Source: Conoideocrella luteorostrata
Taxonomy: Eukaryota > Ascomycota > Sordariomycetes > Hypocreales > Clavicipitaceae
Direction: 5' to 3'
DNA length: 64,000 nt
NCBI GenBank assembly: GCA_032433595.1
Contig: JASWJB010000014.1
Location: forward strand, 124,001 to 188,000
The notes beneath the pieces are model-generated. The model did no database searches, was not told the DNA's origin, and was given only the letters and a program-made list of their open reading frames with translations. Both the position numbers and the translations under genes were made by a program. Positions 45,729-58,516 of this stretch are shown here, in pieces (within the stretch, counting starts at the first letter, position 1; the number at the start of each line of letters is the position of its first letter).

Positions 45729-47764
45729 CTAATAATTAACACTATACACGCCCCAATAGGCACTGGAGCCGCTCAAGGATACCTTGCCGTCCTTACCAGC
45801 CGTCAAATATTGGGTCTTGTCCTTAAGCTTGAGACTATATCCACGACTCGGCTTGAAATCAATCTCAAAGATGACTGCATCATCCTTGCTACCACACATA
45901 CCCAAGGCGGCGCAAACATACTTGCTGTTGTTGTCGCTTGAGATTTTGAAAAATTTACCTCCCATGTCTTCAATATGCACGGTCCAGCGTTGTGCCTTCG
46001 AGTCATGAGCGTTTGATGCCTTGCTGGCTCCGACTTTGGCATCGCTAGTCAGTGCATAGCCGTTCATCTCAAATACCAAATGCCGACCCTCTGTCAGTTT
46101 ACCCCGAATGGGCTTGAAGCCATGTTCTACCAGGCTGGCCATGTCCTTGGTCGCGCCATTGCCGGTATACGGAACCGGTGGCCGCGGCTTAGGATAGCGC
46201 GAACTGCAATAAGACGAGCCGTCGAACTGGCCTTTGCTATTTCGGTGAGGTTCCTGCGCAGCGGGCAGGTTCGGAATGCTATAGTCAGGGTGCTCAAAGT
46301 CGAAGGCGCCAAGAAGGTCGCCCATGTTCTCTCTTCTCCATGGCACCATCTCCTTGGATTGAACATTGCGGGACTTGGCTGCTTGCCACTTCTCGATGAA
46401 CTGGATTTGCGAAGTGTGGTCCGCGTGCTCGACGTAAACGCCGCCCTTTCTAGTCCATGGAGAGATGATGTAGAAAGGAACTCGAAAGCCCGGACCGGTG
46501 AAGGTGTAGCCAATGCCGTTTTTGTCATTGTACCATTCGCCCGGCGTATTTTTTGGCGCATGGTAGGGGCTGACATGGTCGAACCATCCTCCGGTTTCGT
46601 CAAACGAGATGATCAAGGCGGTACGGTTATACTTGGGCGACTTGATCACAGTCTCAGCAATCTTTTTCTCCAGCCAGGCTCCGTCGTGCGGAGAAAATGG
46701 CGGATGTTCGGAGAGTTCTTTGTATCCAATTATGATGGAAACTTCTGGCAGGGTGCCTTTGGCAGCCCTGTCGTAAAACTCTTGAAGTTTCTTGCCTTCC
46801 ATCCCCTTGACGAACAGGTTTGAACCTTTCTTGGCTTTCTGAAACTGCTGGAACCAGGCAAGCGGGTTGTCGTCAAAATTATCGTCGTAGCCGGTGCCAT
46901 CTTGATACACTTGCCACGTGGTGCCAGCTGCTTCCCAGTACTCAGGCGCTGTCTTCCATTTCAGCGGATAGCAGTTAATTCCCTGCTTGTCACAGCCGGG
47001 GATATTGTTATTGTCAATGTATGGGTTGCCGCCGAGCGAAGGGTCCAGGTTGCCGCCGGGGACGTTGATGGAGCCGCTTATCCAGGACACTCTGTTGGGG
47101 CTGGTAGATGCAACTACCGATTCCTAGGAGTGAGAGCATCAGACACGAGATCTGGGATGGAGCCGTAGCCGACTACTACTTTGGTTTTATACACACCTGG
47201 TACATGTCACCCACGACCCAGTTGTCTGCCAGGGACCACTGCGTCGGCACGTCCTCTCTCTTGTAGAAGCCGAGACTGAACGGTGTATTGTTGAGGGCCC
47301 AGTGGTCGTTTGTGCCGCCATTAAAGGCCTCGTGATTCTCTTTCCAGCCGTTGCTACCTGCGGTCATGCACTGTGTGGCTTCGCTCCAATTGCCTCCCAG
47401 GTAGTTCAGGTACCAGGGCATGAGATAGTCAGCGTCCTTGGTCAGGGCCGGCGACACTTTCTGCTTCCATACCGGAACCCCGTTGTTCAACTGTACATTT
47501 GCGTCGTTGAAGCCCCGAACGCCAGCCATGGTTCCAAAGTAGTGATCGAAGGCGCGGTTCTCTTGTGCATTGTACCATTAGCCCCGAGTGACGCCTGCGC
47601 AGAACAACCCTTGATTGCCTGCTGGGATGTGTGCCAAGTAGTTAGTTACCTTGCATGAACAACACGACATGATCGATATCCTTTAAGCTATCCCCGCGAG
47701 TTGCGCTAAACAAACCGGCCAGAACGGCCGCCGCTTGAGGCCAAGTGCTCATGAGTCTCGCCAT
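45729..47764 (-). CDS. Secreted phosphoesterase, phospholipase C family
   Basis: Member of the phosphoesterase family that includes microbial phospholipase C and acid phosphatases. Three exons (47764-47650, 47561-47197, 47123-45729; introns 88 and 73 nt) give 624 residues. A signal peptide (MARLMSTWPQAAAVLAGLFS) leads into DHVVLFMQENRAFDHYFGT, the first metal-binding block. Later signatures are DNWVVGDMYQESVVASTSPNR, IIGYKELSEHPPFSPHDG, ISFDETGGWFDHV and FYIISPWTRKGG, then EHADHTSQIQFIEKW. The last 150 residues form a separate beta-rich region (GRHLVFEMNGYALTSDAKVG) as in relatives. It probably releases phosphate head groups from external phospholipids or related esters. Start at 47764 gives the best signal peptide and ATGG context; a Met 22 codons upstream is less likely. 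Confidence 0.88.
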
Positions 47765-49607
47765 GGTCTGTGTGAGCCACTGTGGATGACCGACTGGAGT
47801 GAGAAATGCCTGCTTCAGAAACTGGAGCATGATGGATCATCAGCAAGAGACATCAACGTGTTTAAATAATGACCGTCTGACGGCACCAGGTTGGAAACGT
47901 TCGCGACTGTCCTATTGCAGTTAAAACCGAGTAATTACTTGACATATGATTGGCACGGTCAGGGGGGGGGGATGTTAATCTACCACACCAAACGCCAGTC
48001 TCTCCGCACAGCGGAGTTTTTGGTCTACGGTTGTCGATTAGACGAAAAGCCGGGGTAGTCATCTCTGGGGTGTTCGTGGAACGTTGCTTTGTGGTATTAT
48101 AGGATTTGACCGGCTATTTTAGTGCAGATGAACGATGATATTGCTGGGTACCGTATAGTGTGACGACATTGAGTCTCGCACAATACGCAAGCACCAAACC
48201 GCAATATAGCCTTTAATCGGACATTTGCTTTTCACCCAAGCGTTCCGCCGTGTAAAGCAAGCATTCCATAAAACTCATACATTCTCGTAACAAAGAGTAC
48301 CAATACAGTGTCTAAGCAGAGCAACGTGGTCTTCACGTGTTGAGAAACAGAGGGCCGGGCAAGCCACAAAGACACGATCGGCAGGTCAATAGACTCGGTC
48401 AACTCGAATCCGTAATGATTGGCCTGTCTTCGGTCCACCACGCTTGGGGACGTTTACTAGTATTGCGCGCTCCCGGACCGCGTTCCCGTCGACGTGCCGA
48501 ACCCCCGCTCTTCAAGCCGCCAAAGGGATTATGTCGATGTTGCAACGTGGTACCTGCGGAGGATATGAGCAGTACATCACGCCACGCCAAGACAGGAACG
48601 GCAGCCTCAGTCCTCGAGTCCATCATATGGCACAGGGCAGAGCCGCTGTGGCAGCCGATCCGCCCATAAATGTCGAGCCCACAGATAACAACAACATCTT
48701 GAGCTACTGCTCCTTGCACTGTCCGGATTTACACACCGAAGTCTCCAGTGGCTTGCCCGGACGCCCGCAACAGCGCCGTCATTCATCTACTGCCAGGATT
48801 CAGGAGTACTCCGTACAGGGGCGGCATTTGCCCAATGGGCCACTGATCAGCTGGGGTGAGCCTTGGCAAGGCTGTCTCTCCTCCGTCTGACCAGCTATTT
48901 TTAGGACGGGTCTTTCCTGGAACCAAACATTTGTTCGCTATTCGTCATGACTACCACGTATTTCGTAGATGGCAGGGAGACGACAGAATCAAGATACTCC
49001 TTAGTTAATCGCGTGGAAATGATCCCTGAGCAATAAGAGATCGTGCTTTTACCTCGACCTTATTGTTACGACGTCCCAGTTGGCGCCTTCTACGAACCTA
49101 CAATTGTGGATTCTACACAGTATTTTCACGCTATGAAAACTGAAATCTTCTGCCCGAAATTCGCCATCAGAACTTTTCTAGAGCTGAACTTGAGATATCA
49201 TTAAAATGCGATCAATGAACTAGAGCTTTATTTCGTATTCGCCCGGTCTGGCGGCATTTGCGGTGATTCAAACTCTGTAGCTTTAGCGCCTTCGGCCACC
49301 CTCCCATCTGGCAGCCTGCCAGCCATTCAAAGCGGTGATGGAGGCTATTTTAAATTACATGGCGCTACGGAGTATAGTTGATGAATTTAGACATAAAGCA
49401 AGGAAGGAGGGAGATCCTAGGCCACGCATTTGTGAAAACAAGGAGCATGTGGCCCAACAGTTGGTTTGGCGACTTGCACATCCTCTCTGGCCGTGGCCAC
49501 AACAAAGAGTCGCCGGAATGAGTTTTCACATGAAAGAGGACACGATACAGGGCAACGTTAAATGAGAATCATGCTATGACAAGTTAATAGGAACACATTC
49601 CGCCAGT
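47765..49607. other. Intergenic region, no gene supported
   Basis: About 1.8 kb upstream of the phosphoesterase and downstream of the Ca2+-ATPase gene. A G run near 47961-47970 and one exact dispersed-motif copy (48807-48816) are the only distinct features. Confidence 0.55.
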
Positions 49608-52600
49608 TCAGACTGGCTGTTCCTCGCGCGGCCAGCCGCCCACGCCGCCGGCCACCATCCCAGCCATGACTACTGAAGATGCACACGCAGAGCCTTTTCT
49701 TGAACTGCTACCACCATCACTTGCTGAGTCCTGAAGCAACGGCGACCTCTCGTCTGGAGAAGCGGCTCTTTCTACGTCCACTGTCTGGCTCTTCCTCCAT
49801 ATCCACAAGTGACCGATACTGTGGAACAGGTATTTAAGTCGAGAACTGCGCGTCTGTGAGCCTGTAGCCAGCTCAGAGTGGACACGGTGCACAGAATCAA
49901 ACCACGAATCGGCACCTGAGTGCGGGGGAGCCCTGGCTTGGTTGCGTCTTAGTTTGAAAAGACCAAAGCTGTGACGAATCGCATCATCTGGAATCAGCCG
50001 TATCACAACCGCAACTGGCATGCAGAGCGCACCGAGGGCAATAGACACGATCCACTCGTTCGCCGAAAGTGGTACTGTAGAGAGTGCGCTCCCGCCAATG
50101 GTGACAATGAAAACCTGTCCTGTAATGATGACGATGTTGACACCAATGAAGAACAAGTTCTTGTGGACGCCTTCGAAGACGTTGAAGTTATTGTCCAAGC
50201 GACGATTACTACATTTGTTACGACACAATTCTCTGTAAAATGTTACATGGGAGGGAGCCCACTTACTTATACAAGTTGAACAATTGCATCCAAACAAACG
50301 TGTTGAAAACGAATGTTTCCAGTGTGGCCACTTCACCCGGCTGTATTAGGCGCAGGATGTTGGGCCCTTCAAAATTGAGTATAAGAATAATGACTAGCTG
50401 GTATATGGCTTGGCCGATGATCATTTTCCATCCCGTTATCGAAATCAATGGCGTCTTCTTCGTATCTGGGGCTCTCTGCAGCACGCTGGGATTCGCAGCA
50501 TCTGTTGCGAGGGCCAACGCAGCCAAGGTATCCATGATGAGATTGACCCAGAGTAACTGCGCCGGCGACAAGATTGATTCGCCCGTGTCGCTGTGGATTG
50601 CTGAGACAAACGTGAGTGTAACGGCAGTGATGTTGACTGTTAATTGAAACTGTAAAGCCGGATGTTAGCAACATTTCATACATATCCAGAATTTCTAGCG
50701 ACGGGCACAGAATTTACGTGAAGAAATTTCTTGACAACATCGTTTATGCTCCTCCCCCATTCGATAGCCTTGACAATCGACGAAAAATTGTCATCCATAA
50801 GGACAATCGACGAGGCCTCCTGCGCGACATCGGTGCCTGAGATGCCCATGGAGAAACCAACATCCGCAGTCCTGAGCGCTGGGCCATCATTGGTGCCGTC
50901 TCCGGTCACGGCGACAGTCTCGCCAAGTTCCTTGAGCCTCTTGACGAGTATCTTCTTATCTTCAGGACTCGATCGGGCCAGCACTTGTAAGCTTGGGAGA
51001 ATGCCTAGCATTTCCGATGCTGGCAACTTCCTGAATTCCGGCCCCTCCATGATTAAACCGGAGTCTGTTAGGATACCACACTCCCTGGCGATGGCCAGCG
51101 CCGTCTGGGCATTATCGCCGGTTACCATCCGAACTGATACTCCCGCTGCGGCGCACTGAGCTACGGCGTGTCGAACTTCAGGTCTAAGTGGATCTTGTAT
51201 AGCCAGAACAGCGAGAAATGTCATGTTCTGCGTAATAGTTTGTAGTAGCTCCTCCTCATCTGTTGAAGCATTTGGCGGCGGAAAAGACGAAATATCCTTA
51301 TAGGCAAAACCAAGTGTCCGCAGCGACTGTTCTCCATACGTGTCAACGGTTCTGATTAGAGACTGGTAGCGTTCACTGGTCAATTCAACGTCTGCACCCA
51401 ATGATTCGCTTGTGTTGCGCAAGATGCGGTCGCATCTACGTAGTAGCACTTCTGGCGCGCCTTTCACATATACACGGTACATACCGTTGTGCATAGCCGT
51501 CACGGTAGCCATGTATTTTCTAGCAGAGTCAAAAGGGTACATCTGTTTGATGCTCACGTTCGCCCGCTGCTCCTGGAGGGCTTGCATGCCTAGCCATGTT
51601 CTGGAAAATGAAAGCAGAGCAGTCTCGGTGCTTGAGCCGATAAATGTGGGCACACCGTCTTCATGTCGTTCCAAGGCGGTGGTGTTGACGGCGATTGAAA
51701 GTACCATCGCTTCACGTACCTGCGAATTAAGCGAAGAGCGAAGCCCACCTAACGCTGTCATTTGTCCCGAACTGCTCATCTCTCGTCCCGCTTGTAGATC
51801 GTCATCTATTTGCACATCAACACCACCAGCGTCATTAAAGCCTCCCTCGAGTCCTATGCGTCCCGCTGTGACCGTCATTTTATTCATGGTAAGGGTCCCC
51901 GTCTTGTCAGAGCAAATGGTAGTTGCATTCCCCATCGTTTCGCATGCTGAAAGGACTCTCACGAGATTGTTATCCTTTAGCATCCTCGTTACTCCAATTG
52001 CAAGGGCGAGGGTGACAGCAAGTGGTAGGCCTTCGGGGACAGCAACAACGACAATGCTAATAGAGACCATGAATATACGGAGGAAAATTTGCACGAACTC
52101 GACAGTGGATAGTCCGGTTCCGGACAGCTGGATGACGATCTTGATTGTGAGCGTCACGAAAAGCAAGACTGCTACGCTCACGCCAGCCATGGCGATTTTG
52201 TCGGCTATGATACTGAGTTTGCTTTGTAGCGGCGTTGGCTCTGTTCTCTCTGTCAAGTCCATTTTTAGGCGGCCATGTATGCTATTCGCCCCGACCCCGG
52301 TTACTAAATACGTGCCTGTTCCCTCTAAGACCTTGCTTCCGGAGAGGATGAAGGGATCCAAGTTTTCCGCAACCTCACCCACAGATAATTTCAATAGTGC
52401 CGTGTCCAAAGGCATTTTCTTGATTTGGTCCGACTCCCCAGTAATGGTAGACTCGTCGCATCGGATAGAATACCCTGTGACGAGGACACCGTCGGCAGGC
52501 AGGAGGCTGCCAGCTGAGAGGTAAAGAATGTCTCCCACAAGAATGTCGAAGACCGAGATCTCCGTTGGCTGGCCTGATCGTATGGCTTTGATGGTTCGAT

Positions 52601-53285
52601 CTTCTGTCTGACTACCTGTTAAATAAAGTTCTTTTATGCTGGATTTGCCCGAGTAAAAAACTCATGATATCCCACTCACCTTTCTGACAAGACGCGTGAA
52701 CTGTTTCTCTTTCTGATAGTCGTTGACGGCTCCTGTGACGACCACAATAAGGACAGCCGCCATGATGGTAACACTATCCACCCATTCGATCCGCGGCTGC
52801 CCAGGCAGATGGGGTTGGAAAAATGTCTGATATAGACCAAGCACCAAAGAAATAGTAGCCACAACACAAAGGAGTATCAGAACCTTGTCGCTCAGAGCAA
52901 TCATCATGAGTTCGAAAATGCCTTTCGCCTTCTTGAGCGGGATTCGGTTCGTGCCGTACACATCGATCCTAGATGTGTGAGATCCGTGGCCCTCGCCCTC
53001 GGATGACACATCATCAGCCCCGTCTGTCTGCCAACTTTCAGAAGAAAGTCCTGCGAATAAATCAGTCTGCAGCCCCCGCGCAATGCCTTCCAGCCCACCA
53101 AGAGCCTCGAGCTCCGCGATACTCTTGGAGGATATTGTCTCCGCCCACGCATTCGGTGTAACTGAGAAAGGGTGCTCCGATATACTTGAATGAAACGGCC
53201 GACTGAATTCCGGACGTTTGCGTTCCGGGAGAGTGCTGCATGACGACGTCGACTGGGACCTCGCGGCGGAGAATACCGGGCTCAT
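49608..53285 (-). CDS. P-type Ca2+-ATPase, PMC1/PMCA type
   Basis: ATP-driven calcium pump of the P2B type, vacuolar or plasma membrane, removing cytosolic Ca2+. Four exons: 53285-52680, 52607-50718, 50649-50267 and 50208-49608, total 1159 residues. Visible are an N-terminal regulatory region, then VYGTNRIPLKKAKG, the actuator TGES (about 258), PEGLPLAVTLALA (about 393), the phosphorylation site DKTGTLT (Asp436), GDGTNDGPALRTADVGFSMG (about 771) and C-terminal helices with WVNLIMDTLAALALATD and RRLDNNFNVFEGV. The tail is Ser-rich. Intron 1 has three candidate acceptors; only the third (GTCAG) keeps phase and gives VRKTEDRTIKAIRSG. Intron 3 could end 15 bases earlier (ELCRN insert). Adjacent to three calcium-exchanger-like genes. 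Confidence 0.92.
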
Positions 53286-54687
53286 AGTGACTGCTGATGA
53301 AGAATCATGTCCCGCATCCCGGCTCTCTGGATGGGGTATGTCAAGGGGAAAATGAAGATATGGTTTCGGATGCGCGACGGAGGCCGGAGACCAACTTTGA
53401 TTTTGTGTTTCTGTGGTGCTTCGTAGGACGGGCGGATTTTCGTGAGTGGTTGGTTTTGGGCGGCGCGGAAGCCTGTCGTCATCAGCCTCATATTGCTGTG
53501 CCGCCGGTCAGATGATGCCAATAGCACACACTAATTATTTCCGTACAAGACCTTACAGTGTGATTTATGGTGATTGCAGGCGCGCTCTGTCTTTTCGACA
53601 TAGTTGCCAACGCTTCCCCGAGATGCTCATGCTCGCCAGGCGAAGGGGCCATTTTGCAAAACCCGAGAAAGCCGCTCCGGCGGTGATCGCAAATCGTCAG
53701 GCGGACATCTGTGAAGCTTCAGGCCAAGTGGCTGCTATTCCATGAGAGCAGTTTGCGGGAGAAGGCGGAACAGGCTGCTACTCGAAATACATCACCGGCG
53801 CTGAGGCAACACGATGGGACAGAGCTTTGCTGAGGGCACTGGAGAATATTTTAAGTATTGACATGAAGCCACCCGGCCGGACTATTCCTAGGGCGGCGAT
53901 GAAAATGAAGCCGGAACAGAAGAAGCCAAAGCTTGTGTGGGGCCTTGCAGGAAGCTGACGTTCATCGGGTCAAATGACAGCATCAGGTTGAAGGTTGGTT
54001 GGGCTCCAACAAGCCAATCAACTGTTTTTCGGGACCTCTTTCGGCGGTGGGCAACAAGAAGGTCCTCTCATCAGAGGTCAATCATATCACAAGTTCGCGT
54101 TCGTCTCGCCATTTACTTGTCGTTCCCATTGCACAGCCGATAAGTGTACTCCGCACATTCTTCATTTTGCTGCGACGGCAAGACGGGTGGTACGACACCA
54201 CACCGCACCTAAAGGGCGTCCCACTCCGCGCTGTAGTCTGCGGCTAACTCACCACAATGCGGCACAGTCCTATTTAAGCCGTGCAATCGAGTAACAGACC
54301 CACCACCGTTGTGGCCGCACAGTTGGACAAGCCAAATTCGTCGTCAGTACGGGCTCGGGCAGCGTTGAAATTGCAGTGAAATGCAAACGGCAAACGCAGT
54401 GGTTCGTGTACGGCCCGATGCATGTACGGACCAACAGCGCGCCCACCGCCGTGGGTCCTGTATATTAACTAGACGGCGAACGACAAACCAATCTCGGACA
54501 CCACCCGACCACCACTCACCAGGCCGACAGAGCGAGAACCCCTTAGCAAGGCAATGATGACAGGGCTGCTCCATAGCTATTATTGATAGCGACTTAATTA
54601 CTATACTGTACTCCGTACAGACCGCTCTCATCTTCACGTCGACAGCGGCACCGCATCCAAAGTCGGCACATCCACAAACCACCCCCC
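53286..54687. other. Divergent intergenic region between Ca2+-ATPase and first CAX gene
   Basis: About 1.4 kb that would contain the promoters of both divergent calcium-transport genes. Holds an exact dispersed-motif copy at 54609-54618. I could not identify a convincing calcineurin/Crz1-type site by eye. Confidence 0.5.
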
Positions 54688-56118
54688 ATGGAGGCAGGCA
54701 ATAGACAGAGCCAGCAGGCCAGCTTGGCAGCAAGGCTACCGACACTTTTCAGCGTCAATCTATTCCTTGTCTTTGTCCCGCTGGGACTTGTGGCGCACGC
54801 AAAAAGCTGGCCCGTTGCAGTCGTTGCGCTCCTCAACCTGGTCGCCATCGTCCCGCTGTCCGTTCATCTGTCCAGTGCGTCAGATGCAATTGGCAACAGA
54901 TGGGGGAGCTTGATTGGAGGGTTGGTGAATGCATCCTTTGGAAATACAGTTGAGTTGATTGTACGATCGAATCTACCGCTCTATCCCTTCGTCGAGGCTG
55001 CCCCGGCTTCACATATCATTTGAAGCGGGCAACTTCTCTAATGCGTGCGGCTGCGTAGGTTGGCATCGTTGCCGTTCTTCGTGATGAGCCCAGAGTTGCC
55101 CAGTCCATCATGTTGGGCAGCATCCTCTCCGACATTCTCTTGGTGAGCCCATGTCCTGTATTTCTCTCAAGCGCAAACATGAACGAAGCCTAACAGTCTC
55201 GTCATAGGTTCAAGGATTCTGCTTTATCGCCGCTGCCCGCGGCACTGGTGTCTTGCAAGTTAATTCCGCCATCGCGGACACGCTCTCCACCTTGATGATC
55301 ATCACTACGGTGGCCCTTGTCCTCCCTGCTGCATTGTACTCTACTTTTTCTTCCAGGAAGAGTAATGGCGCTGATGTCGGCCGGATGGTGCTGAGCTTCA
55401 GCCGCGCCACCGCCATCGTGCTGCTTGTTGTGTATGCTGCTTACCTGTACTTCCAACTCAAGACTCATTCGTCCATTTTTGTAGGTGAAGATGATGAGGA
55501 GGCAGAAGGCGAAGAAGGAGACTGGGGCACATATCGCGACGATCCTCGAGGTGATGCTCCCGAAGCAGAGATGCAAGCTGGTGGAGATGACACACCGTCT
55601 CTGGCCAAAGTAGCTGTGGCTGGCATCATATTGCTTGCTTCTGGGGCCATTATTGCCAAATGCACAGTGAACTTGATGGAGCATTTAGATGGGATGTCGC
55701 AGTCACTCAACATTTCCAAAACCTTCATCGCCATTGTCATTATCCCCTTGGTGAGCAATGCCCCGGAAATGGCACAGGTAGTGGCCGCATCGAGGAAGCA
55801 AAAGATCAATTTTGCCATTGGAGTCATCATCGGCAGCATTCTACAGATTGCTTTATTTGTTCTTCCCGTCCTGGTTTTAATTGGATGGGTTTGGCAGCGC
55901 CGGATGGACCTCTACTTTCAGCCTTCACAGACGTACATTCTATTGTTGGCGGCAGTCCTGGTGAACCAGGTGCTTCAAGACAAGCACTACACATTCCTTC
56001 ACGGAGTATTGTTGATCTCAGTGTATGTCAAGAGCTGACTTCCATTGTAAATCGTGCAAGATCTCGCTAACCACTGTGCCGCAGATACTGTGTCATAATC
56101 GCGGCTTACTTCACGTAA
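54688..56118 (+). CDS. CAX-family Ca2+/H+ exchanger-like protein A
   Basis: Membrane protein of the cation/proton exchanger family, 401 residues from four exons: 54688-54960, 55059-55142, 55208-56022 and 56085-56118. The final exon adds only YCVIIAAYFT. Exon 2 is exactly 84 nt, as in the two neighbours. The first signature is intact: GNTVELIVGIVAVLRDE (Glu89), followed by MLGSILSDILL. A central acidic loop (EDDEEAEGEEGDWGTYRDD) separates the two halves, as is usual. The second signature, normally GNAAEH, reads SNAPEM (Glu306 kept, Gly and His lost). About 11 hydrophobic segments. Lies between the Ca2+-ATPase and paralogue B, whose 3' end is only 43 bp away. Vacuolar Ca2+ uptake is the family role; activity of this variant is uncertain. 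Confidence 0.87.
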
Positions 56119-56161
56119 ACGAGACATTCCTGTTCCAAGAATTACATGTTTCCATCGCTTG

Positions 56162-57856
56162 TCATGCATTAAACCCTAGGGAGGACAGACTGGCTTTCGT
56201 AACATCGGGCCGAACAAACAATGCTATGGCAATTGACAAGTAACTGCTCGTATATAAAACATGACGGTTAGCGCTGAGCGGTCTGTAGGGCTTGTCACTT
56301 GTATCGGACCACGGGAAGAGTGCGGCGAATACTTACGTTCCCATCAGCATGATGCCCTCAAAATAGGTTGTCTTTCCATGCTGCACCAAATATGTCATGG
56401 TCATAATGGCCAGCAGGAAGATGACGGCCTCGAACAACCCAAAGCTGAGTTTCATCGGTACATCCACAGCCCAGCCCAGGATGACAAGGATAGGCAAGAT
56501 GAACAGCTCAGTATTAAAAACGTTGGTCATAATGGATCGGATGGCAAAGTCTAGTCTACTCATGCGGGAAGGGAGTGAGCTTGTATCAGAAGAGCGCGTG
56601 TGCCTGATAATGGTCACTGCCTTCATCAGTCCACCAGCTTGCGGTAGCACCACCAACGCAGCAAACGATTCGGATATGCCCAACGACTTCGTAGCCCCGG
56701 GCAAACTCTGGATCAAAAAGTTGGCACACGTCACAGTACAAGTGAGGGCTGCCACAGCCGTGAGGGCCACTCGCCAATGGCTGCGGACAGGTCCTTGACT
56801 GGCCAAAGAGTACCTTGAGCTACTGCTACTACTGTTTGTGTGGCTCAACTGAGCCGCGTTGGGATTTCGCGGGAAAATGTCGTTGTGTGTTCGGAATCGA
56901 AAGACAAGATACGCCAAGAATAGAGCCATCTGGATAATGGACGTGGCGCGTGAGAGGAACAGCGCATCCTTGTTGACCGTGTCTTTCCTGACTGTGTGCA
57001 GCGCGTGTCGCTGGCTTTTTTTCTCTTCGACCGCCATCGCAATGACTGTTGGGATGGTGAGGCAGATAGAGCCGCTCATGACGATGGATGACATGATGGA
57101 AGTCCTACTTTTGCTGAACGGCTCCTTTTTCTTGCCGTAACTGGCGACGAGGAAGCTTGCGCCAAGAACCTGTAGGATGGATACCGCAGTTAGTAAAATT
57201 AGCAAGCGATTAAACAGTGACATAATGAGGATGAAGAAGCTGTACAAATAGACAATAGGTCAAGATGCTACCAATCATGACACTTTGGGCGAGCTGCCCG
57301 TTCCCTCGGATGAGGGCACAAATACCCAACTAGCGGCACAACCGTGTTAGTCAACGCAACCGTGATCAATGAATGCAACGTGCTGCAGAAAAGCGCTTGA
57401 ACCGTGGAAATCTCGTACTGTAAGTTCTGTGGCATTTCCGAATACCGCTCTGACCAACCCACCCAGCAGAGGATGATCCTCCGTGACAACCAAAGTGGAA
57501 TAAAGAATCAGCACAGCCAGAGGCACAAGAGCCACCAAATTGACCACGAAGACAGCAACTGCTGGAAGGCCCAAAAGCCCGACGACAATGCCCGCAGGGA
57601 CAAATACAAGGAGAACCTTTGTTGGACTAGAGTGGATTTCTTGCACCAAGCCTCCAATCTCTTGGTACGTGTCGGTTCGCATTCCAAAAAGCGTGGTGGA
57701 AGTTCTGGTGATGCCCGGTATCGAATCTTCCCGAGCTAGCCTGGACGGCATCTCAGGTCGGTCGGCATCATCCGAGACGCCCCTGCTGTCAGCCATTATC
57801 CTTCGACGAGCCCTGATGTTTCTATCCGGGGATTGCTGGCCGTCAACGTCTTGCAT
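56162..57856 (-). CDS. CAX-family Ca2+/H+ exchanger-like protein B, degenerate second motif
   Basis: Second CAX paralogue, 478 residues. Exons: 57856-57419, 57329-57246 (84 nt), 57169-56337 and 56243-56162. The N-terminus is about 70 residues longer than in the neighbours, hydrophilic and Arg-rich. First motif GNATELT (Glu144), then LGICALIRGNGQ and MIGSILTYCLF. The loop is Ser-rich instead of acidic. The second motif region reads LPQAGGLMKAV, so Asn, Glu and His of GNAAEH are all absent. It ends with LSIAIALFVRPDV. The frame upstream of 57856 is open but has no ATG. Exchange by the canonical two-glutamate mechanism looks unlikely; a changed ion, a regulatory role, or early decay are possible. 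No stop or frameshift is present. Confidence 0.83.
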
Positions 57857-58516
57857 CGTATCTGCCCGTTTCTGCGGTCGCAAAGACACCGCGCGCGGGG
57901 GAATAGATGAGGGTCCAAGGAATGAGACGAACCGACGGTCGGAACTTCTCTGCGCCAAGGCGTTAAAGTTGCCGCTGAAGATGGGAACGTCCGGTGGATG
58001 GGGTACCGAATGGTCAATCGAGGCTCTACAATACAATCTCACAGAACATCGTGGCAGTTTGGTGCTGTATGCACTCTGCAAGTTCGATTACGGCGCCCTG
58101 GTACTCCCGCCCTCCGTTACAAAATATAGACGGGCATGCCCTTTAATCCAAGCAGATCACCGCTCTCTGTCCTGCATACGGTCGTTTGCTCGCTTACTAC
58201 ACTAACTACGCCTCGGAACCTGACCGGAGCAGTGAGACTCAGAACGGAACGGTGTGCCGGTTTGTTTTCTGACGTATCAGTGCTGGCTAGCTGCAGCCAA
58301 GACGTACCATTTCCTGCCTCTTCATCCTGGCTCTTTTTTTGCATAGCCACCGCATCCACGCCCACGGAGCAGCTCCACTAGTCTAGGCAATCGCAAGTGG
58401 TTTCCGATGTTCGACAGAATTGCTGCTGCACAGCATGTCCATTATTCTCCTGATGTCTTGAAGAATTACATCGCGTGCCGTCAATCAGCGCTCGTCCATG
58501 CAGCGACTTGGCTACC
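57857..58516. promoter_or_regulatory. Divergent 660-bp spacer between CAX-like genes B and C
   Basis: The only DNA between the start codons of two oppositely oriented CAX paralogues, so it presumably carries both promoters. Part of it (57857-58081) is open in the B frame without an ATG. No specific site was identified. Confidence 0.5.

Noticed and set aside
57857..58081. Longer N-terminus of CAX B from 58081
   Set aside because: The frame is open but would start with TTG; the first ATG is at 57856.
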